Assembly (NCBI RefSeq): GCF_001612635.1
Contig: NZ_BDAV01000014.1
Coordinates: 124,001 to 188,000, forward strand
Length of the DNA: 64,000 bases
Source: Nocardia africana NBRC 100379
GTDB taxonomy: Bacteria > Actinomycetota > Actinomycetes > Mycobacteriales > Mycobacteriaceae
Direction of reading: 5' to 3'
In this document: in pieces, positions 61,188 through 64,000 of the stretch
Numbering within the stretch: the first letter of the stretch is position 1
Layout: the number at the start of each line of letters is the position of its first letter
Made by a program: the position numbers and the translations under genes
The notes under the pieces: generated by a model
What the model was told of the DNA's origin: nothing
The model's database searches: none
The model's input: only the letters and a program-made list of their open reading frames with translations

Positions 61188-64000
61188 GTGGCCGACTCGG
61201 GATTCGTACATCTGCACAATCACACCGAGTACTCGATGCTCGATGGCGCCGCCAAGATCACGCCGCTGTTCAAGGAGGCGGAGCGGCTCGGGATGACCGC
61301 GGTCGGGATGACCGACCACGGCAATATGTACGGCGCCTCGGAGTTCTACAACTCGGCCAAGAAGCAGGGCATCAAGCCGATCATCGGCATCGAGGCCTAC
61401 ATCGCCCCCGAGTCCCGGTTCAACACCAAGCGCGTGCAGTGGGGTGACCCGAGCCAGAAGAGCGACGACGTCTCCGGTTCCGGCGCCTACACCCACATGA
61501 CGATGGTCGCCGAGAACGCGACCGGTCTGCGCAACCTGTTCAAGCTGTCGAGTCTGGCCTCGATCGAGGGCCAGCTCGGCAAGTGGGCGCGAATGGACGC
61601 CGAGATCATCGCCCAGTACGCCGAGGGGATCATCGCCACCACCGGCTGCCCGTCGGGCGAGGTGCAGACCCGGCTGCGACTGGGTCACGAGCGCGAGGCG
61701 CTGGAGGCCGCGGCCAAGTGGCAGGAGATCTTCGGCAAGGACAACTTCTTCCTCGAGCTCATGGACCACGGGCTGTCCATCGAGCGTCGGGTGCGCGAGG
61801 GCCTGATCGATATCGGGAAGAAGCTGGGCATTCCGCCGCTCGCCACCAACGACTGCCACTACGTGCACGAATCCGACGCCACGAATCACGAAGCGCTGCT
61901 GTGCATTCAGACCGGTAAGACGCTCTCGGACCCGACCCGCTTCAAATTCGACGGCAGCGGCTACTACCTGAAGTCGGCCGCGGAGATGCGTGAGATCTGG
62001 GACGGCGAGGTCCCCGGCGCCTGCGACAACACCGTGCTGATCGGCGAGCGTGTGCAGTCCTACGAGGATGTGTGGGCCCACCGCGACCGGATGCCGAAAT
62101 TCCCGGTGCCCGAGGGCGAGACCGAGGCCTCGTGGCTGCGCAAGGAGGTCGCGCGCGGCCTGGAGTACCGCTTCCCCGACGGTGTCCCGCAGAAGTATCT
62201 CGATCAGGCCGAATACGAGATCGACGTGATCCTGAAGATGGGCTTCCCGGCCTACTTCCTCGTCGTCGGTGACCTGATCAACCATGCCCGCGAGGTCGGG
62301 ATCCGGGTCGGGCCCGGCCGTGGTTCGGCCGCGGGTTCGCTGGTCGCCTACGCGCTGAAGATCACCAATATCGACCCGCTGCCGCACGGTCTGCTGTTCG
62401 AGCGATTCCTCAATCCCGAGCGCGTCTCGATGCCCGATATCGATATCGACTTCGACGATCGCCGCCGCGGTGAGATGGTCCGCTACGCCACCGAGAAGTG
62501 GGGTAGCGACCGGGTCGCTCAGGTCATCACCTTCGGCACCATCAAAACGAAAGCGGCGCTGAAGGATTCGGCACGCGTCCTGTTCGGCCAGCCCGGCTTC
62601 GCGATCGCCGATCAGATCACCAAGGCGCTGCCGCCGCCGATCATGGCCAAGGACATCTCGGTGTCGGGAATCACCGACCCCGAGCACGAGCGGTACAAAG
62701 AGGCCGCCGAGGTCCGCACCCTCATCGAGTCCAATCCCGATATCGCCAAGATCTACGACACGGCGAAGGGTCTGGAAGGCCTGATCCGCAACGCCGGCGT
62801 ACACGCCTGCGCGGTGATCATGTCCTCCGAGCCGCTGACCGACGCCATCCCGGTGTGGAAGCGAGCCCAGGACGGCGCCATCATCACCGGCTGGGACTAT
62901 CCGTCGTGTGAGGCCATCGGCCTGCTGAAGATGGACTTCCTCGGCCTGCGCAACCTCACCGTGCTCGGTGATGCGATCGACAACGCCAAGGCCAACCGCG
63001 GCGTCGACGTCGATCTGGACGCGCTGCCGCTGGACGATCCGAAGACGTTCGAACTGCTCGCCCGCGGTGACACGCTGGGTGTGTTCCAGCTCGACGGTGG
63101 GCCCATGCGCGATCTGCTGCGACGCATGCAGCCCACCGCCTTCGAGGACATCGTGGCCGTCGGCGCGCTCTATCGCCCCGGCCCGATGGGCATGAACGCG
63201 CACAACGACTACGCCGACCGCAAGAACGGGCGCCAAGAGGTCAAGCCGATCCATCCCGAGCTCGAGGAGCCGCTGAAGGACATCCTCGGCGAAACCTACG
63301 GTCTGATCGTCTACCAAGAGCAGATCATGCACGTCGCGCAGAAAGTGGCCGGGTACTCGCTCGGACGAGCAGACATCCTGCGCCGCGCGATGGGTAAGAA
63401 GAAGGCCGAGGTGCTGGCCGCGGAGTTCGAGGGCTTCGAGGCGGGCATGTTGGAGAACGGTTACTCCAAGGCCGCGATCAAGGCGCTGTGGGACACCATC
63501 CTCCCGTTCGCCGGTTACGCGTTCAACAAATCGCATGCCGCCGCCTACGGCCTGGTCTCCTACTGGACCGCGTACTTCAAGGCGAACTATCCGGCCGAAT
63601 ACATGGCCGCCCTGCTCACCAGCGTCGGCGACGACAAGGACAAGGCCGCTGTCTACCTGTCGGACTGCCGCCGCCTCGGCATCACGGTGCTGCCGCCCGA
63701 TGTCAACGAGTCCGAACAGAACTTCGCGCCGGTCGGCACCGACATCCGTTTCGGCCTGGGCGCGGTGCGCAATGTCGGCACCAACGTGGTGTCCTCGATC
63801 ATCGCCGCCCGCACCGAGAAGTCGAAGTTCACCGACTTCTCGGACTACCTGAACAAGATCGACACCATCGCCTGCACCAAGAAGGTCACCGAATCCCTCA
63901 TCAAGGCAGGCGCTTTCGACTCCCTCGGCCATCCGCGCAAGGGCCTGCTGCTGGTGCATTCCGATGCCATCGACGCGGTGATGGCCACCAAGAAGGCCGA
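61188..64000 (+). CDS. dnaE1: DNA polymerase III alpha subunit, 3' end cut by window edge
   Basis: Main replicative DNA polymerase. At least 937 codons are present. The N-terminal PHP domain shows FVHLHNHTEYSMLDGAAKIT and GMTDHGNMYGASEFY, with the metal-binding histidines that give proofreading in actinobacterial DnaE1. The palm domain has GRGSAAGSLVAYALK and the catalytic carboxylates in MPDIDIDFDDRRRGEMVRY; later come VFQLDGGPMRDLLRRMQPT and the fingers region with QIMHVAQKVAGYSLGRADIL. GTG 61188 is chosen because the conserved protein begins there and a -10 lies seven bases upstream. It is an essential housekeeping gene. Confidence 0.97.
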   Translation, partial: MADSGFVHLHNHTEYSMLDGAAKITPLFKEAERLGMTAVGMTDHGNMYGASEFYNSAKKQGIKPIIGIEAYIAPESRFNTKRVQWGDPSQKSDDVSGSGAYTHMTMVAENATGLRNLFKLSSLASIEGQLGKWARMDAEIIAQYAEGIIATTGCPSGEVQTRLRLGHEREALEAAAKWQEIFGKDNFFLELMDHGLSIERRVREGLIDIGKKLGIPPLATNDCHYVHESDATNHEALLCIQTGKTLSDPTRFKFDGSGYYLKSAAEMREIWDGEVPGACDNTVLIGERVQSYEDVWAHRDRMPKFPVPEGETEASWLRKEVARGLEYRFPDGVPQKYLDQAEYEIDVILKMGFPAYFLVVGDLINHAREVGIRVGPGRGSAAGSLVAYALKITNIDPLPHGLLFERFLNPERVSMPDIDIDFDDRRRGEMVRYATEKWGSDRVAQVITFGTIKTKAALKDSARVLFGQPGFAIADQITKALPPPIMAKDISVSGITDPEHERYKEAAEVRTLIESNPDIAKIYDTAKGLEGLIRNAGVHACAVIMSSEPLTDAIPVWKRAQDGAIITGWDYPSCEAIGLLKMDFLGLRNLTVLGDAIDNAKANRGVDVDLDALPLDDPKTFELLARGDTLGVFQLDGGPMRDLLRRMQPTAFEDIVAVGALYRPGPMGMNAHNDYADRKNGRQEVKPIHPELEEPLKDILGETYGLIVYQEQIMHVAQKVAGYSLGRADILRRAMGKKKAEVLAAEFEGFEAGMLENGYSKAAIKALWDTILPFAGYAFNKSHAAAYGLVSYWTAYFKANYPAEYMAALLTSVGDDKDKAAVYLSDCRRLGITVLPPDVNESEQNFAPVGTDIRFGLGAVRNVGTNVVSSIIAARTEKSKFTDFSDYLNKIDTIACTKKVTESLIKAGAFDSLGHPRKGLLLVHSDAIDAVMATKKA

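Overview
The window comes from a high-GC actinobacterium of the mycolic-acid lineage, most likely Nocardia or a close Nocardiaceae relative. The evidence is the strong G/C bias at third codon positions, frequent GTG starts, operons coupled by ATGA/GTGA overlaps, mycothiol-linked and trehalose (TreX-TreY) functions, and a backbone gene order that I recall from memory as matching Mycobacterium tuberculosis between dnaE1 and pykA/tesB. No rRNA, tRNA, insertion sequence, prophage or CRISPR array was seen.

Layout. 1-2.2 kb: acyl-CoA thioesterase II (partial) and pyruvate kinase. 2.3-9.7 kb (minus strand): TM2 protein, lgt and the tryptophan genes trpA, trpB, trpC, a Trp-associated membrane protein and trpE. 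9.8-11.7 kb: peroxiredoxin, a membrane protein and a MarR regulator. 11.7-18.9 kb (minus): histidine genes hisD-C-B-H, then hisA(priA)-impA-hisF-hisI, split by an oppositely oriented secreted-protein gene. 19-29.3 kb: an accessory stretch with a monooxygenase, aldo/keto reductase, XRE and MarR regulators, a mycothiol-dependent enzyme, a Ser/Thr kinase, a penicillin-binding lipoprotein, arylamine N-acetyltransferase, an esterase and a winged-helix protein. 29.3-34 kb: the de novo NAD genes nadA-B-C, divergent from an NrtR-type Nudix regulator with a palindromic operator between them. 34-39 kb: DedA, an overlooked 58-residue ORF, and a giant STAND NTPase with 14 WD repeats. 39.3-42 kb: bioB, bsaP, a DUF2567-like gene and the TetR regulator bioQ. 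42-45.3 kb: a cobalamin riboswitch driving an ABC uptake system (btuC-btuD-btuF). 45.3-52.4 kb: bioD, bioF and bioA with unrelated genes between them. 52.5-58.2 kb: a MarR-GNAT fusion, glgX/treX and treY. 58.2-60.6 kb: a transglycosylase-like protein and a DUF2235 hydrolase. 61.2-64 kb: dnaE1 (partial).

How it works together. The window is rich in biosynthesis of amino acids (Trp, His) and cofactors (NAD, biotin) and in cobalamin import, each with a visible control element. Three near-identical TGAAC-N3-GTTCA boxes precede bioB/bioQ, bioF and bioA and define a local BioQ regulon. A GTTTTCGA/TCGAAAAC palindrome sits between nadA and nrtR. A B12 riboswitch precedes btuC. The absence of trpF beside the trp genes and the PriA-like HisA fit the known actinobacterial sharing of one isomerase by the Trp and His pathways. 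Several genes (nrtR, dnaE1, glgX, bioF, the 28.17-kb gene) have a -10-like hexamer 6-8 nt before the start codon and no Shine-Dalgarno sequence, which suggests leaderless transcripts.

The least explained parts are the STAND/WD40 locus with its small downstream ORF, the gene lodged inside the his cluster, the MarR-GNAT fusion with its repeat linker and perfect operator, and the DUF2235 protein with a repeat tail.
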